Shown here in pieces: positions 11,547 to 24,165 of a stretch of DNA of 64,000 nucleotides. The notes under the pieces are model-generated. The model was not told the DNA's origin, did no database searches, and saw only the letters and a list, made by a program, of their open reading frames with translations. How positions within the stretch are numbered: the first letter of the stretch is position 1; each line of letters starts with the position of its first letter. The position numbers and the translations under genes were made by a program. Origin of the DNA: Aphelocoma coerulescens. Taxonomy: Eukaryota; Chordata; Aves; Passeriformes; Corvidae. The stretch lies in assembly GCF_041296385.1 (NCBI RefSeq), contig NC_091018.1, positions 2,053,501 to 2,117,500 of the forward strand, given 5' to 3'.

Positions 11547-14500
11547 CTAACTCTTTCCATAGGAGCAGCAGCAAATGATAAACCAGGTCTCCCTCTCTGG
11601 CACAGATGACTTTGGGTATGACACTATTAGTAGCTAATTTTTCTCCTATTGTCCAAGATCTGTCTAAATCCAGACTCCACAAGATTATGTGGATAAAGGC
11701 TTTCTCTCCTTCCTGAAATTTGAAAAATTCATTCTACTGTGTTCTTTCCTGAGCTTTATTCTGCTCTCCCTAATGTTTATTCTGTCTGCTGCTGTCTGAG
11801 AATCTCATGGGTCCCCCACCTCTCCCTCCTGAAATATCAGACTCCTCTCAGCCCTTTTTTACTCACCTTCATATCTGCAGTCCTCTTGAATTCTCAACCT
11901 TTAACATCCATTTCTAAAATTTCTGCAATTCCTCTCCTCCATTCCACCCCATTTCTCAAGAGCCCAGTCACCTGCCAGCGCAAAAAGAAAAACTTATTTC
12001 TTTCTTTACAGTGCTGAAAATTCTCGAGCTCTGCCTGCACATCACAAAGGTCCTCTTATCTCCCCGTTCTGTGCTGTCAGCACATACCCTGAAATCTGAG
12101 CAATCTAAGCAAGCTTTATATCTCCATCACAAACTGCCTCGTGTCCTTTGCTGCTGTTTGGCTCTCAAACTAATGTTCCTAGCCCAAGGTCACAGCAGCT
12201 GTTGCTTTTTCAGACTTCTGTTCCTTACACACAGATACTGCCCGCTTTTTCCCACCGTATCAGCGGGGAATTCAGAGGAACACAAGCTCCCAGCTCTTAC
12301 CAAGAGCCCTCTTGCTGCACCCCTCCTTCCAGCTTGGAGCAGCTGTTGCACCCCAGGATGGCAAATTCCCAGTGCTTTCCCTTTCCTGAGTGCTCAGAGA
12401 GTCTGAGGAGCTGGTTCATTAAGAGTCTGCACATGTAGGTACTGTGTGAGAGCAGATCATATCCAGCCCACCCAGGCAAAAAAAACTTGTGAAGGGCTTG
12501 GCTTCATTAACAAGGTACCTGTCCAAGAATTAGCTGGAGTTCTCAGCCTTGTAACTTAGAAAATGTGGAGGGGTTTACATGGGGGCAGCAAAGGCAGGTA
12601 AGTGCTAAAGTCCGTCAGATGTGGTTTCTGCAGCTAAGTCTAAGTTTTCTGAAAATCAAAGGCTCAAGAGAATGAAGGGAAAATAAAATCCAAACTAGAC
12701 ATATCCACTCCCCCCCAAAAAAGAAAAAAAACAAAAACCTATCAGTATACCACTTCCTTAGGTTAACTCTCGACTGCTTTGGCTGAAATAAAGAAGTAAA
12801 CTGGAACGAAGCATCACAGGGAGCATAGCTCTGTGTGGGGATGTGTCTGAGAGTGTAGGAAAGCCCTTCAGAATGGAGACATTCTCAGAGCTGCTCGGCA
12901 AAACTGTGAGCTGGTGAGAGTTGCTTGTTACTAAAAAAAGTATCAGAAAACCTTAATGATGGCCATGCTGCCATGCCCACCTCAAATGTATGTGCTGTTG
13001 AGACAGCCAGCAAGGAATCTCATCCTAATGAGGTGAGGTAGTGTGGGACTTCATCTTCTGCAAAATGGAACCCTGCTCTCATCCCAAATTTGGGAAAAAC
13101 CCCAAAACCTGAACCCCCTGCACAATCTCGGGTGTGTTTCTCTGCCAAGCAGCCTTTATTTGCATTATCTTTTCCCAGAAATCTCTCTGCAGCAGGATTG
13201 GAACACCCCCGGGGGAGAGCATCGCTGATTCTGCCCTCAGAGGGTTCATTTATGCCCCATCATTGCTACCTTAAAAGAGGCTCCTTATTGTCCTCAGGAG
13301 AGCAGTTCAGCTGCATTACCCTGGCAGTGGCTGCTTCCAAATGGATTTTCATCCTCAGGAAAAGCTGCTGATGATGCTTTTGTTGATAAGAAAATCAGAA
13401 GACTTTTCCCAAACACTTAAGTTCTGCCATAGGAGGAATTACTTGTCAGTAAGGAAAGTACCTTGGGAAGTGAAGCATCCTGAGCTTTTTTTCTGGGGTC
13501 ACAGAGGTTTGTGTTATTGGAAGGACAAGGAACTGCAAGTTGATCAAAAAATTACGACTGAAAAACCCCAGCAACCCAGAGGGATAAAATTGGACATCCC
13601 AGAGCACTACTTTATCTGTTCTGCATGAGCTCAAGAAATCTTAAGGATATCCTGTGCTTCAGTGTGAAAAAAAAAAAAGTGCCAGTCACTCCTGAGAATA
13701 AGGTAACTCAATAAATTAAGGCAACTCAAGCTCAATATTTTATACCCAAGGGGTGTTAGACTGAGGAAGGATAGAAATTGAGTCTGTCCTTTATCCGAGT
13801 GGAATTGTAAGCGAAACTCACACTTTCACTACAGCTTGTAAGATTATATTTGTCTTTAATCAACATTAATAAGAAAACAGGGGAAAACAGCTTCAGAAAC
13901 ACCAAGCCCCAAAACATTCTGGTTTCAAAAATGAATGGAGGATATTTAGTGGGATATGAATTTCCCCTACAAAGCATCATGCAGACAGTTGGAATAAAAA
14001 TCCCTCATTCCACTTTCATTACTAAGGCAGAAAAGCAAAGCAAATGGGAATGGCTCTGTAACCATAGCAACATTTGCCATTATTATTTTTTCAAAGAATT
14101 TTCGAGGCTCTACAATTTGAATTCTGCATTCTGAGGATAAAGTTTGTATCAAGGAAAAGAATGGAAGAACTTTATTTGGTTGCAGGTCCTAATGGCAACT
14201 TCTAAAAAGATTTTTCTTTTCTAAACTCTGGTTTAAAAAAGAAGTCATGTACAAAGAGTAGGGAACATAATTGCTTGTACTTTACTTAAATATGGTGTAA
14301 GATGTATGTAACTCTCAGGAGACAGGGTATGGAAATTATGACTGTATGAAAACATACTAATTTAGAATGGTCAATTAAAAGACATTTTCAATAATGGCAG
14401 GAAGTGTGGAAAAATAGTTGTGGTTTCTGTACAGTATCAGCTTAATCAGATCATGTTATTTTTCATAATCATGAATACAAATTTCCTGGGTGCTGTTGCT

Positions 14501-17500
14501 TGGGTCAAATACAAGATTCTTTCTGCCCCCTTCACCTCAGTGGGCACATTTAATCTCATTTTACATTCATTATGAATAATTGTACTCACAATAACTTACA
14601 AGCACAACCAGTTCTTTCACCAGATGCCCCAACCTTCGATTTTACAATTAATATTCAATGTTTATGGAAAACCATACTCAGAAACAGAGTCATAAAATAA
14701 CACACAAAGCACTTAAAATATAGAAGGTAAAATATATTCAAATTCTAAATATTGCAACCTAGGAGGCAATTTGAAGCTATTCTTTCACTATTCCAATATC
14801 CCCAAACAGCTCAATAAGCCAAGGTCACTGTTCCAGGGTTCCAGGAGATCCTTTGGATCTCTTTACAACACCCAGACAGGCATGGGCAGAGAGAGGAGGG
14901 AACTGGAAGAGACTCAGTCACTAAAATAGATTCTGGTTTTCAGTAGAGAGAGCAGTGGAAGGAAAAGGACAACAGCAGCAACTGGAGAACATGTTCAACT
15001 GCAAACAGAGAAGTCCTTGCTCAGGTTGCTTTATCTACATCCTTCGTTTTTATTTGCAAAGGGAAATAGAGTAATAATGACACGTTACAGTCAGGAAGGG
15101 ACTCAAGTACCACCAAGATGGCAATCATAAATCCATGACAAATACTGCCAGGAGATCCGGAGTCCTGGAGCAGCATCTTGAGAAAGTCTTGCAGCCAGTT
15201 TTCTTTTCTTCTTTTTCTTTAATATTTCTTGTTAAAACTCTCAATTAGGAATGTTCTTCTAGGCTTAAGGTGGTCAAATTAATGTGATTTATTACCTAAT
15301 AAGGGTAAAACGTTTGTATTTTATGTGAGTGGCATATAGCTCCCATAAGGTAGCTATTTGTCAGGCAAAAATGAGGTTTTCTTTTGGATACACGAGGAGT
15401 TGTATGTCCTTTCAGGTCTAATCTGGGCCATACAGAGCAAGATTTATTTGGATTTACATGAAGGTTGTGTTGGCAAAAAGAGAACCAGAATTCCTGAGAT
15501 GCAGCACACCTTAATGCATCACAAGAAGTGAGGAAAATACCCTCTCTCCTTGTTAGGAGAATATATCAGAAGACATGATAAGATCGTGTGTGGAGCTGAT
15601 AGAATTAATTTCTCCTGGCAATTTCAAGTGAGCTGAGTATTTGCCTCTGAAGAGCCCAATCACCTTTGCTGCAGTCGCTCCTCCAAGGAGAGCGAATCTC
15701 CTGCTGCGGGATCCCGAGGGGGCAGGGCTGAGGTTTGAGCTGCTTTAAAGTGTTCCAATTCACAGCTCACCAATTCACCCCAGCCAAAAAATGAGTATTT
15801 AACCCATTCTGTCCAGTTCTGTCCAAGGCACGTGAGGGTTTGCTTGAGCTGCTTCATCAGCAGGTTGCTGTTCATGACAGTAAAATCTCCCAAAACCAGG
15901 GCAGCAACAAGCAGCTGCAGCTGAGAACCCTTTTTACTCGCACAATTGCCTCTGGAAGATATTCATCCCCTCCTTACTCCCTGTGGGCACCCACTGCAAA
16001 CAGAACAAAGGTGAAATGATGTTTTTGAGGAACATCTGTGGCAGACCAGCCTATGTGGCCCTCTGGGAATTCATCTGCCGGGTCATCCTGTGAAAACTGC
16101 TTCACACTGCACTCTCATCCTCATGAGGCGTGACAGCAAGGTCACTGCAACTGTTTGACCTAGAATATGGCAGATGTGCTGACTGAAATCCCTGTCCATG
16201 TTTGTGTGCATGTGAACAGCAGGATTTGGCTCTAGCAGGGAGGCAGCAGCTCTGCAAACGCTGCTGCTCACAAAAGCAAAGTCCTGCCCTGCACGGCCCT
16301 CGTTTGCTGTGGTTTTGTCACCACAGTTTTCACCAACCCCACCTCTCCCAGTACTTTCCCCAACAGCCTCAGCCCTGTGCAGCTCAGACAGGGGCAGAGG
16401 ACACTTTGCTGCTCCAGCAGAAGGTTCTGGGCAGGGAAAGTTCTGCCAGACAGAAATGCTGCTGGTGCTGGGGACCCAGCTCTGCTCACTTGCTGGTAAC
16501 CAAAAAGTTTTTTGCAACCAGTGGCTGATTCCTCTGTTCCCAGCCAACAAATTCTGTTTGCAGAAGGTCCTTGAGGTGATGAGTGATCAAGTGATCACAC
16601 TCCCAGTTATGCAACAGGGGCAGCTCCCACCACAGACTTATCCCACAGCAGCTCGTTCATATCAGATCTTCCCTTTCTCAGCTTTGTGACTCCTAACCCA
16701 TCCTGGCAGTGCCTGCTAATAATTTTCTCCCTTTTCCCACTGCAGTAACTTTTCCATAACTCACAAGACAGCTTCTTGCGAGGAATGTTAGCAAAGGGAA
16801 TTCCAGGTTTTAATCAAGGAGAGAGAAGCTCCCAATATTCCCGTCACTGAACATTTCCAGTCTGTGACATATTGCAGCTTTGGGCATGTCTGTGTTACAT
16901 TTCATGTATATTATACATGGAGGCAAGCAGCAACATGCACACAGCTCACTACAATCACTTATTTTCTTGCTCTTCTAACATTTAAGACTTTGATTTTGTG
17001 CTTTACAGGAGGCCAGGTGCATACAGGTCTTACTTTTAAAAAAAAAACAAGCTAAGCATAAAAAAGGCCATGATGTTTGCCACAATGGAAAATTTCAGTA
17101 ACAGCTGAATAACTCAGGCATTTCTCAGTCCTCAAAATCTTAATTTGGCTTAATTTGGACAAACATTAGTCCAAGACTGTCCTATTTATAAGCTTCTGGA
17201 AGTAATTAGTTACACTTGTAAAACACTTTAAAATTATAAACTGTCAGATTGCATAAGAAATCCCAAACACCCAACATTCAGGTAAGACTTAAGCAAAAAA
17301 AATGATCTTTCAAATATGATTTATAGGAAAATTTTATAGCTAAACTTATCTGAACCAAGGGATGTATATTTACTAGGAAGAACTGAATGCCCAACCTGCC
17401 AATTTATCAGTTCCACAGCACATGACAGATTATCAGAATTATCTGCTCTTTTTTTAATCAATAGGAACAATTTTGTGCAAATCACTCATGAAAATCATCT

Positions 17501-17576
17501 TCAGTGATGCTCATATAGCCCATATTTTGCAATATGTATTACACTGACTGCATTCATAAAGGAAATAGTTATTTTG
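11547..17576. other. Six kilobases of unique sequence, no gene recognised
   Basis: The + strand is rich in C and T from about 11,690 to 12,400, which yields chance frames of up to 131 codons (12011-12406) with no domain. A poly(A) run lies at 13667-13678. The 16.1-16.7 kb part is locally GC-richer and gives overlapping frames on both strands (longest 155 codons, 16083-16550 minus); all frames being open together points to low stop density, not coding. No transposon was recognised. Confidence 0.5.
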
Positions 17577-17653
17577 GTGGTTTTTTTGGTTGTTCCTTTC
17601 TTGTTTGTGTTTTTGTTGTGTTTTTGTTTGTTTTGGTTTTGTTTTGTTTTTGT
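17577..17653 (+). repeat. T/G low-complexity tract
   Basis: About 77 bp made almost only of T and G in TTTTG/TTTGT steps, with two short interruptions. It is simple sequence, not a tandem repeat with fixed unit. A complementary A/C-rich tract follows at about 17787-17808, so the two could pair, but the fit is only compositional. Confidence 0.85.
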
Positions 17654-18339
17654 CCTTTTCTTATCCCTCTTTGTAATTTAAAAGAGAGACACTAAATAAG
17701 GAAAAATAGTGTAATTTGTGAAGGAACTGGAATAATTGTAAAACTAATCACTCTTAAAATACTATAGAGACACATCAAAGGCAAAAAAAACCCAAAACAA
17801 AACAAAAGTACAACTCAAAAAGCCAAACCTACCATGCATAAGAGTCAGGATATGCATTCAGCAGGACCAGAAGAAAATACACACTTGGAATATGACTTAT
17901 GTGTTATATTTTATTTCATGGCAGATGTCAGCAGGAGCAGCACTTCTTGTGCTCCATTTGGATGGGAAAGCTGACACTTAAAAATCTATTTCAGTCAAAT
18001 CACGATTGATTTAATGAACATTAATCAGATGCAGAAGACTATGCCAAAATATTAATTTGTTAGTTGGAGTAATTCACTGCAGGTAGAAAAGCCACCTCAT
18101 CTTCAAACAACCTGCTGGAACATACAGCTGACCAGAGAGTTAATCTGCCCCGGACAGGAGGCACGGATGCAACAGAACCTAAAGGCTAAAACGGGAAAAA
18201 AGCACCAGGTAATAATGTCTCTTCCTCGAATCTCTTCTTAATCTTCCTCTTTAGTGCATGATCCAAACATAAATAACTCCTTGATGGGTAGACACAACAA
18301 GCTATTAGGTCTATTGTGCTAATGATCTGCAAATTAAAC
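17654..18339. other. Unique AT-rich sequence, no gene recognised
   Basis: Stops are frequent in all frames and no open frame reaches 60 codons. An A/C-rich tract (AAAACCCAAAACAAAAC type) lies near 17787-17808. Nothing else is recognised. Confidence 0.55.
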
Positions 18340-18560
18340 TGTAGCAAACCCAAGTCTCCATGCTGAAGTTGTTAAGACCTTCTCTGCCAATAACCTGCAG
18401 AAAATGAATTACACAATTATACCTCAGTGCAAACTGTAATGACTACAAATTACAGCAGTAATTGTATTATACAGCAAAGTGATTTGATTCATTGCTTACA
18501 AGGCATAATTAATAAGCTGAAATAAGATTATCTCTATATTCTATCTTTAGAGTCTATTTT
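18340..18560. promoter_or_regulatory. Possible conserved non-coding element
   Basis: A 200-bp patch with dense homeodomain-type cores: CTAATGATCTGCAAATTAAA just upstream (18319), ATGAATTACACAATTATACC (about 18404), TGTAATGACTACAAATTACA (about 18436), CAGTAATTGTATTATACAG (about 18456) and GGCATAATTAATAAGC (about 18502). There are no repeats, no open frames and no low-complexity runs, so the TAAT density is not due to a microsatellite. This texture resembles vertebrate ultraconserved enhancers near developmental genes. Conservation itself cannot be seen from one genome. Confidence 0.33.
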
Positions 18561-19055
18561 TTCTGAGCAGTAATTTGTTGGGGTTTTTTTTGACCAACAT
18601 CTCATTGCTCTGACTGTCAGAAATATTTAAGTTGGTTTTTTTTTGGGTGAAAGTCATTGAGCATCATCTTAAATTACTGAGGTAAGGCTGGTAGGGTCTG
18701 TAAGGAATCAGAAGGCATCACTACTCTCAGGAGATGAAATAAAGAGATAAACAGAGATAAATAGAAGGCAATCTTGTATGCAGAGAGCTGTTTAAGGGTA
18801 TCTGTTGATGAGCAAGGGCAGGGAAATGACTAAGGCCGATTACATTTGCATTTCTGTTAGGTGACAGTTCATTTTAATTTCATTGATTGTTTTTGAGTTA
18901 GGATAACAAAATAGCCTTTGTTATTTCCCAGAGGAAAGAGAATTGGAAGGATCGGCCAGGCTGGGGTGACACCTCCCAGCCCCAGCTCCCCAGCCCAGAC
19001 AAGAAGGAATTGGCTTTGGCAGCAAAGCCGCCCTGAGCAGTCCCTCTCCTACGGG
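18561..19055. other. Unique sequence leading into a GC-rich patch
   Basis: AT-rich up to about 18,930, then a GC-richer segment that continues into the tandem repeat at 19056. No gene is recognised. Confidence 0.5.
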
Positions 19056-19205
19056 GACTGGAAAAACTGGGATGGCAGAGGAACTGGGAGTGGGCAAAGA
19101 GAAACGACTGGAAAAACTGGGATGGCAGAGGAACTGGGAGTGGGCAAAGAGAAACGACTGGAAAAACTGGGATGGCAGAGGAACTGGGAGTGGGCAAAGA
19201 GAAGC
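19056..19205 (+). repeat. Tandem repeat, 3 copies of a 50-bp unit
   Basis: Three adjacent 50-bp units start at 19056, 19106 and 19156, each beginning GACTGGAAAAACTGGGATGG and ending in AAAGAGAAAC; the third ends AAAGAGAAGC, the only difference seen. The near identity implies recent expansion. The unit is not a multiple of three, so any reading frame shifts at each copy. A 179-codon + frame at 18918-19457 passes through all three phases without a stop and is therefore a by-product of the stop-poor unit, not a repeat protein. Confidence 0.96.
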
Positions 19206-21135
19206 ATCCTTCGATCAGCCCAGAGTGCCCGGCTTGGGGCTGACAGGAGTGGCATCCCCGGCTCGGGACCTGAGCAAGGGGCTCTGTCTGATGTCAGCCC
19301 TGTGCTGAGCTCAGCGTGGGCAGGGCAGCAGCAAAGCCTTGTGCAAACCCCGGGCAGGTCAGATTTGGGAGCACTATTGCACAAGAAACTGGAAACCAGA
19401 AAGAGAAGGAAAAATATCTTTGCTGTGGACTGTGGGCAACTTGCTAAAGGCTCTTGATGACAGAATAAGTGGGAATGATCATTACTAGCACTCCCCCAAA
19501 TCCTTCATATTCTTGCCAGTATTTTTTGAAAGCCTGCTTTATTAAGATATTATTTAAATACCAAGAGGTGATGAAGTGAGAATAACAAAGGGGTAACATA
19601 TCAATACTTTCCCTCTGTCCTAGTGAGCAACTCTGTTCATTTCAATCAGAGATTTCACTGGGATTTAGTTGCTGGTTTTGATTTTGTTGTTTAAATAAAT
19701 GATCTTCATTTTATAAGCCTACACTATTCTCCTCATTCCAGAAGTTTTTCTAGAAGCTTCCAGCTTGAGCTCTCTGTTCTTAAGGGCAACACTGAGCAGC
19801 AGAGCTGCCATGGAATGCAGTTTATCCTCCTGCTGCAGTCAAATGAAGGAAATTTGTGAGCTCCAGAACTTGCCTGGGAAGATGGGGCTCATAGAAACAA
19901 ACGCTTTAAGAGTTCTCTGCCTGCTGTTTTGCTCAAAAATAAAAATCCTATTAATTTATTATTAGAACAATCTCCTTAATCAAAATGCTGATTCAGCTTG
20001 GTATTTATTAGATGATTCTAATGAAGGCTGTGAAAATCAGGAGAGCAGCCAGAACAGCAATCAACTCCATTTTGCAATAAACTAAGGAACACCTGGTGCT
20101 TTGCAACTTTGTCCTTTGATAATCTGGAAAAACAATTTTCAGCATCTAAACAAGTATGCTGGTCACCAGAAGAAGCTGCGTTAGTTTACCTTTATTTTTC
20201 TTCACTCTGTGCTTTGAAAACATTCAGAAATCGATATTGAAGGGTTCATATGAAATTCCAGTGCAAAGCCTGAATTTCTGAGTGCTTGTATTTTTCCATA
20301 ACAGTCTCTGCAGTTGCACTCAAACAGGGAGAATAATCTGAATGTCAAATATTTGACAAGTCATTTTGAGCAGAAGTAGGTAACTGTGGAGCCAGGAATG
20401 ATTTTCAATAATTGATAGCACTTCATATCATGCAAACTACATATAAGAAACATAATTATCAAGAATAAGGTTTGATAAACCCTTAATTTTAGTAAGGATT
20501 CTTTCTTTTCCCCTCGCATCTTAAAACTGCGTTACTGCTGTAAATTGCATTTTTATGCAAATTAAAGGGATTTTGGTTGGTTTTAGGTTTAGTTTTTGTT
20601 TGTTTACTTTTTAAACTAAAGATGCTTCCTACTTAAAGGTATGTCACCATCAATTATGATTTAATTGATCTGACAGAAGTTCTTTATGTGTGTGCAGCTC
20701 AGAAAAAAAATCTTTGTCTACTGAACTGTGCAGTAGCAGTAGAGGTGTATTCACACAGCAGTGATGTTCTTATCTTAATAAAAAATTAGGTAAAACCCAT
20801 AATTTATAACATTATTGCAGGTCTTCCCATGCCCAACCCAAGAAACACAGCTTTTCATCCTCAAGAGGCCAAAAACAGAACATGCACTCACACACATGGG
20901 AAAAAAAAAATCAAAGAAGACTGGAATATTCTGATGAAAAAAATCAAGGCTTTCAAGTAATCAGAATTTTTCTTCTCTCCCTTAAAAGCCTCTAAGTCAC
21001 CATTTTGGGTGTTTTGTACACTGCTTTTTGCAGGACTGTGTTCAAATGAAAAGGCTGAAGTGAGTGCACTTTTTACCCCTGAGGTAATCTGATGCTCTCA
21101 CACGTCTGATTTTTGACAGCAATGTAAGAAACCAA
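19206..21135. other. Unique sequence, no gene recognised
   Basis: GC-richer to about 19,350, then AT-rich. A perfect POU octamer (ATGCAAAT) lies at about 20557, alone, so no element is called. No RNA gene or transposon is recognised. Confidence 0.5.
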
Positions 21136-21175
21136 ACAAACTACAAACAAACAAACAAACCAACAAACCCCAAAC
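21136..21175 (+). repeat. CAAA-type simple repeat
   Basis: AAACAAAC-type tetranucleotides, interrupted by CT and CC, followed by CAAACCCCAAACCCC. It is simple sequence with no recognised retroposon upstream, so it is not called as a poly(A) tail. Confidence 0.8.
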
Positions 21176-21924
21176 CCCTGACTTGAATGGCTCCTTCCTC
21201 TCAGGAGCTCTGCACAGAAGTAATTGGCATAGGAAAAGCTCTGCTTCATTCAAGTTTCTTTCCTTATAAAACAGAGATGAGAATGTCTTTGAACATAATT
21301 CAAATAATTGACTGTCTGCATCTATTTTTGTTGATGTATGTCAACCAACAGAGCTATAAGTTAGCTAAAGCAATTGCACAGCACCAGAAGAATTCTATCC
21401 AGAGCAGCAGAGTACATGAAATAATTATTTTTATGCACATTACCCCAGAAGTATTTTTTCTATTTCAAAACAATGTAGGTACCCTACCACACCAAAAAGA
21501 AAATCAAGGCAATACACCTGCAAGCAAAGTAGATTTTAGGCACTGTGACAGGCAATTATAGATGCTACTACTTTTCAGCTTCCAATTTTAGAATAATGAA
21601 AAATCAAAGTTCACTGAATTACACTATATAGACTCCTAGGTTGAAATGCAATTAAATAATCCATGAAGCAATTCTTTTTCAGAGCTGCTTAAACAGAAAC
21701 GTAATCAGCAGGGTGTAGGACTATTGATACAGGGAAAGTCACCAGTTCTGAATCCCAGGATGGGATCCTGCTTATACTGGGATTTCTGTGTGAACAACCA
21801 CGTGCTCCAAAGTGCAGTGCAAATGTCTTTCAGTAGGAAAAACTTAACATTATTCTGCTTTTCACCATGAAATTGGCAAAAATTCTGCTGTACTCAGCAG
21901 CACAGAAAGATTCTGTCTGTCTGT
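21176..21924. other. Unique sequence, no gene recognised
   Basis: A + frame of 124 codons (21187-21561) has no recognised domain and no conserved start context; it is within what chance allows in 64 kb. No other feature is seen. Confidence 0.5.
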
Positions 21925-22122
21925 TGTGAGGCCCTGGCACAGGGTGCCCAGAGCAGCTGTGGCTGCCCCTGGATCCCTGGCAGTGCCCAAGGCCAGGCTG
22001 GACATTGGGGCTTGGAGCAGCCTGGGACAGTGGGAGCTGTCCCTGGCCATGGCAGGGGTGGCACTGGATGAGCTTTAAGGTCCCTTCCAACCCAAACCAT
22101 CCTGTGGTTCTGTGATTTAACA
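21925..22122 (+). mobile_element. CR1 LINE, 3' end, best preserved copy
   Basis: Contains GTGAGGCCCTGGCACAGG, GTGCCCAGAGCAGCTGTGG, CAGTGCCCAAGGCCAGGCTG, GGGGCTTGGAGCAGCCTGG, CTGTCCCTGGCCATGGCAGG, GATGAGCTTTAAGGTCCCTT and CCAACCCAAACCATCC, ending GTGGTTCTGTGATTT. It shares its wording with the 5.9-kb copy but is shorter at the 5' side and closer to the family consensus as I remember it, suggesting a younger insertion. About 200 bp remain; no coding capacity. Confidence 0.95.
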
Positions 22123-23617
22123 TCCAGTGATGGAAATACTACAGCTTTTCCCATTCCCTTGTTCTAAATTTCCAGGTTTTGCATTGAATTCTGCAAGCCT
22201 TAGGTAACTCCAGCTTATCCTCATGCATTTAATTTGTAACAGTTAAACCCACTATGGTTATTTATGTCTAAATCTCCATTAAAGCTCACTTGTTCTGGTA
22301 TTTTAGGGACATTTAGCTGTTACATGTCATAAAAACAACACAATGAAGTCACCACAACCAGACATCCCTCTCTAGAGGCAGGTAAGCAGGTCCATGTTTT
22401 CTGCGTTCTCCCATGTGAACACACCATTCCTTGGGCACAGATTGCCCCCACCAGAGCTAATGCACTTCCTGAGGCATTATCCCCACCTTTTCCATGTGCT
22501 CCTGCCTCTTGCAGATCCAATCCAAGCAAATCTCACTACAACAAACTCTCTCACCAAGATGAAGCTGCTACACAAGCTCGAATTATCACCCTCTCAGCCC
22601 TGCTGTGGAATCACCACAAACAGCAAGACAGGGCAAGACATCAGTGAAAAATCTGCACCTCTATGGGAGTTCACAGCTCACAGCACATCCCCAGGTCCTG
22701 TTCCTGTCCTGCCAACACCAATCCACCCTGGAGAGGCTGCCCAGGGGCACCAGTGAGCCCTTTTGGCAGGCTCAGAACTGCACTGATGTTCTTGCTGCCC
22801 AGACCAAGGTCTGTGTCTGGGGCACCTCAAACAGCACCAGTCCAAACAGCCAGCACAAGGTTTGCTCATCTTTCTGCACACCTTACAGAGCAATCAGTGT
22901 GTTGAAAATCCTTGGGTGCTGGTGATTTTCTTTGCCTTTTGCCAGCTTTTTTCCCCTCCTTCATTTTGTTCATTATTTTTTCAACAGTTGAAAAGACTGA
23001 ACAAAATCAACACAAAAATATATTACACTAGCACTAAACACTGGCCAGCCACTTGCACTGATTAGACAAAACTGATACAGTTGCATTTGAGTTTCAGTGG
23101 GAATCTGAAACTTAAATGTATGGAAAATTGTGGTGATGCATGCTTTATTTTTACTTGTTTGCAAAAAAAAAAAGCCGTAACTTTATCAAACATTATAAAC
23201 ACTTTCACTGCTGACAACCCTCTTCAAACATCAACTACTGTAATTTTCCCCACATTTACATAATACTGCCTGATTAAGCTGTCAGAATTTTCATTGGTGC
23301 TTGCTGCAGAAATCAAAAATAAAAACACAGTGTTAGCAATGGTTTGCCCTCCTAAGATACTCAAGTTGGAGTGTGAGGAAGAGTGAAACAGCTAATCTGA
23401 AGCAGATAGGGAGATATTCTCCTCAGTTGCTGATTCCCTCATCCAAGCAGGATTCAGCTTCTTTCCCCCAATATAAAACCTGCTCCAGCTGGCAGCAACT
23501 CAACACCAGCCCAAGCCCTGGGTCTGCAGCCCTGCCTGAAGACAACCACTGGATTCCCTCTTCCTTCACAACCCTCACTAAACTGCAGCCTCTTCTCCTG
23601 ATGATTTATTTCTCAGA
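22123..23617. other. Unique sequence, no gene recognised
   Basis: 22.4-22.9 kb is GC-richer and opens several overlapping frames (up to 120 codons, 22394-22756 +) without domains. A poly(A) run lies at 23162-23173. The final bases, TCAGA at 23613-23617, are the left member of the possible target duplication of the LTR that follows. Confidence 0.5.
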
Positions 23618-23665
23618 TGTCATACATGAAATCCCTAATTAGCTTGGTCTTTGCATATTAAGTGC

Positions 23666-23684
23666 TTTAATTAATTAATTAATT
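23666..23684. repeat. TTAA/AATT short simple repeat
   Basis: About five TTAA steps in a row within the left part of the putative LTR; self-complementary, AT-only. It may be a later addition or mark that the LTR begins further right than 23618. Confidence 0.8.
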
Positions 23685-24011
23685 TTGAGTTAAATATTTT
23701 AAATTGAATGTTAAAATTAACCCATCAGCCCAGGTACCAAAAATCAAGTTCCATTAATCACTTGTACACCATAAGAGTTACCTTTCCTGTGTTTACTGTA
23801 TACTTTTACAAGTGTTTTAAGATGTGTTGGATGTATTTTACTACTTTTTTAGGTGTTTTTACTTGTACTTTGGTTCCAAGGCAAATTTCAAAACCCCAGT
23901 TCCAACAAACAGCCCATCCCCCATAGCCATTGCCCTGTAGGCAAGTACCATAGCAACCTGAATTTTAATGACCCTTATCTCAGCTAATACCACCCCTCTG
24001 ACAAGGATGAG

Positions 24012-24113
24012 CCATTGGTGGACAGAGATAATCTGTCAAAGGGAAAGCACCAATCACTTTAAACCGAAGGGGCGGGCTGTGGGCGGGCTGTGGGTGGAGC
24101 AAAGGCTATAAAA
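24012..24113 (+). promoter_or_regulatory. Core promoter: CCAAT, GC and TATA boxes
   Basis: GCCATTGGTGG (inverted CCAAT, NF-Y type) is followed 32 bp later by CACCAATCAC, then GGGGCGGG and GGGCGGG (Sp1 type), then GGCTATAAAACA. Spacing is near textbook: CCAAT about 55-95 bp and GC boxes 20-38 bp before TATA. Transcription would be expected to begin about 25-30 bp after the TATA, near 24,135-24,140. This is the best promoter in the window, most likely the U3 promoter of the LTR. Confidence 0.65.
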
Positions 24114-24165
24114 CAACGAGCCAGAGAAAGACACCTCCTTTTTGTTCTCTCCAGCCTTGCTGAGG

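Noticed and set aside
11461..11682. Poly-tyrosine frame on the minus strand
   Set aside because: Direct product of the ATA microsatellite.
16083..16689. Overlapping frames of 108-155 codons on both strands
   Set aside because: A GC-richer patch with few stops; all frames open together and no domain or codon pattern favours one.
18918..19457. 179-codon + frame
   Set aside because: Created by the 50-bp tandem repeat; the repeat is read in three different phases.
20550..20570. POU octamer ATGCAAAT and similar octamers at about 361, 18847, 44144 and 58397
   Set aside because: Isolated 8-mers occur this often by chance in AT-rich sequence; no clustering.
21136..21175. Poly(A)-like tail of a retroposon
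   Set aside because: CAAA steps with no recognisable element body upstream.
22394..22925. Exon-like overlapping frames near 22.4-22.9 kb
   Set aside because: No splice-site pair and no recognised domain; local GC explains the openness.
23724..23729. CATCAG as alternative left target duplication of the LTR
   Set aside because: The next bases are CCC, not TG, so it would not leave a proper LTR start.
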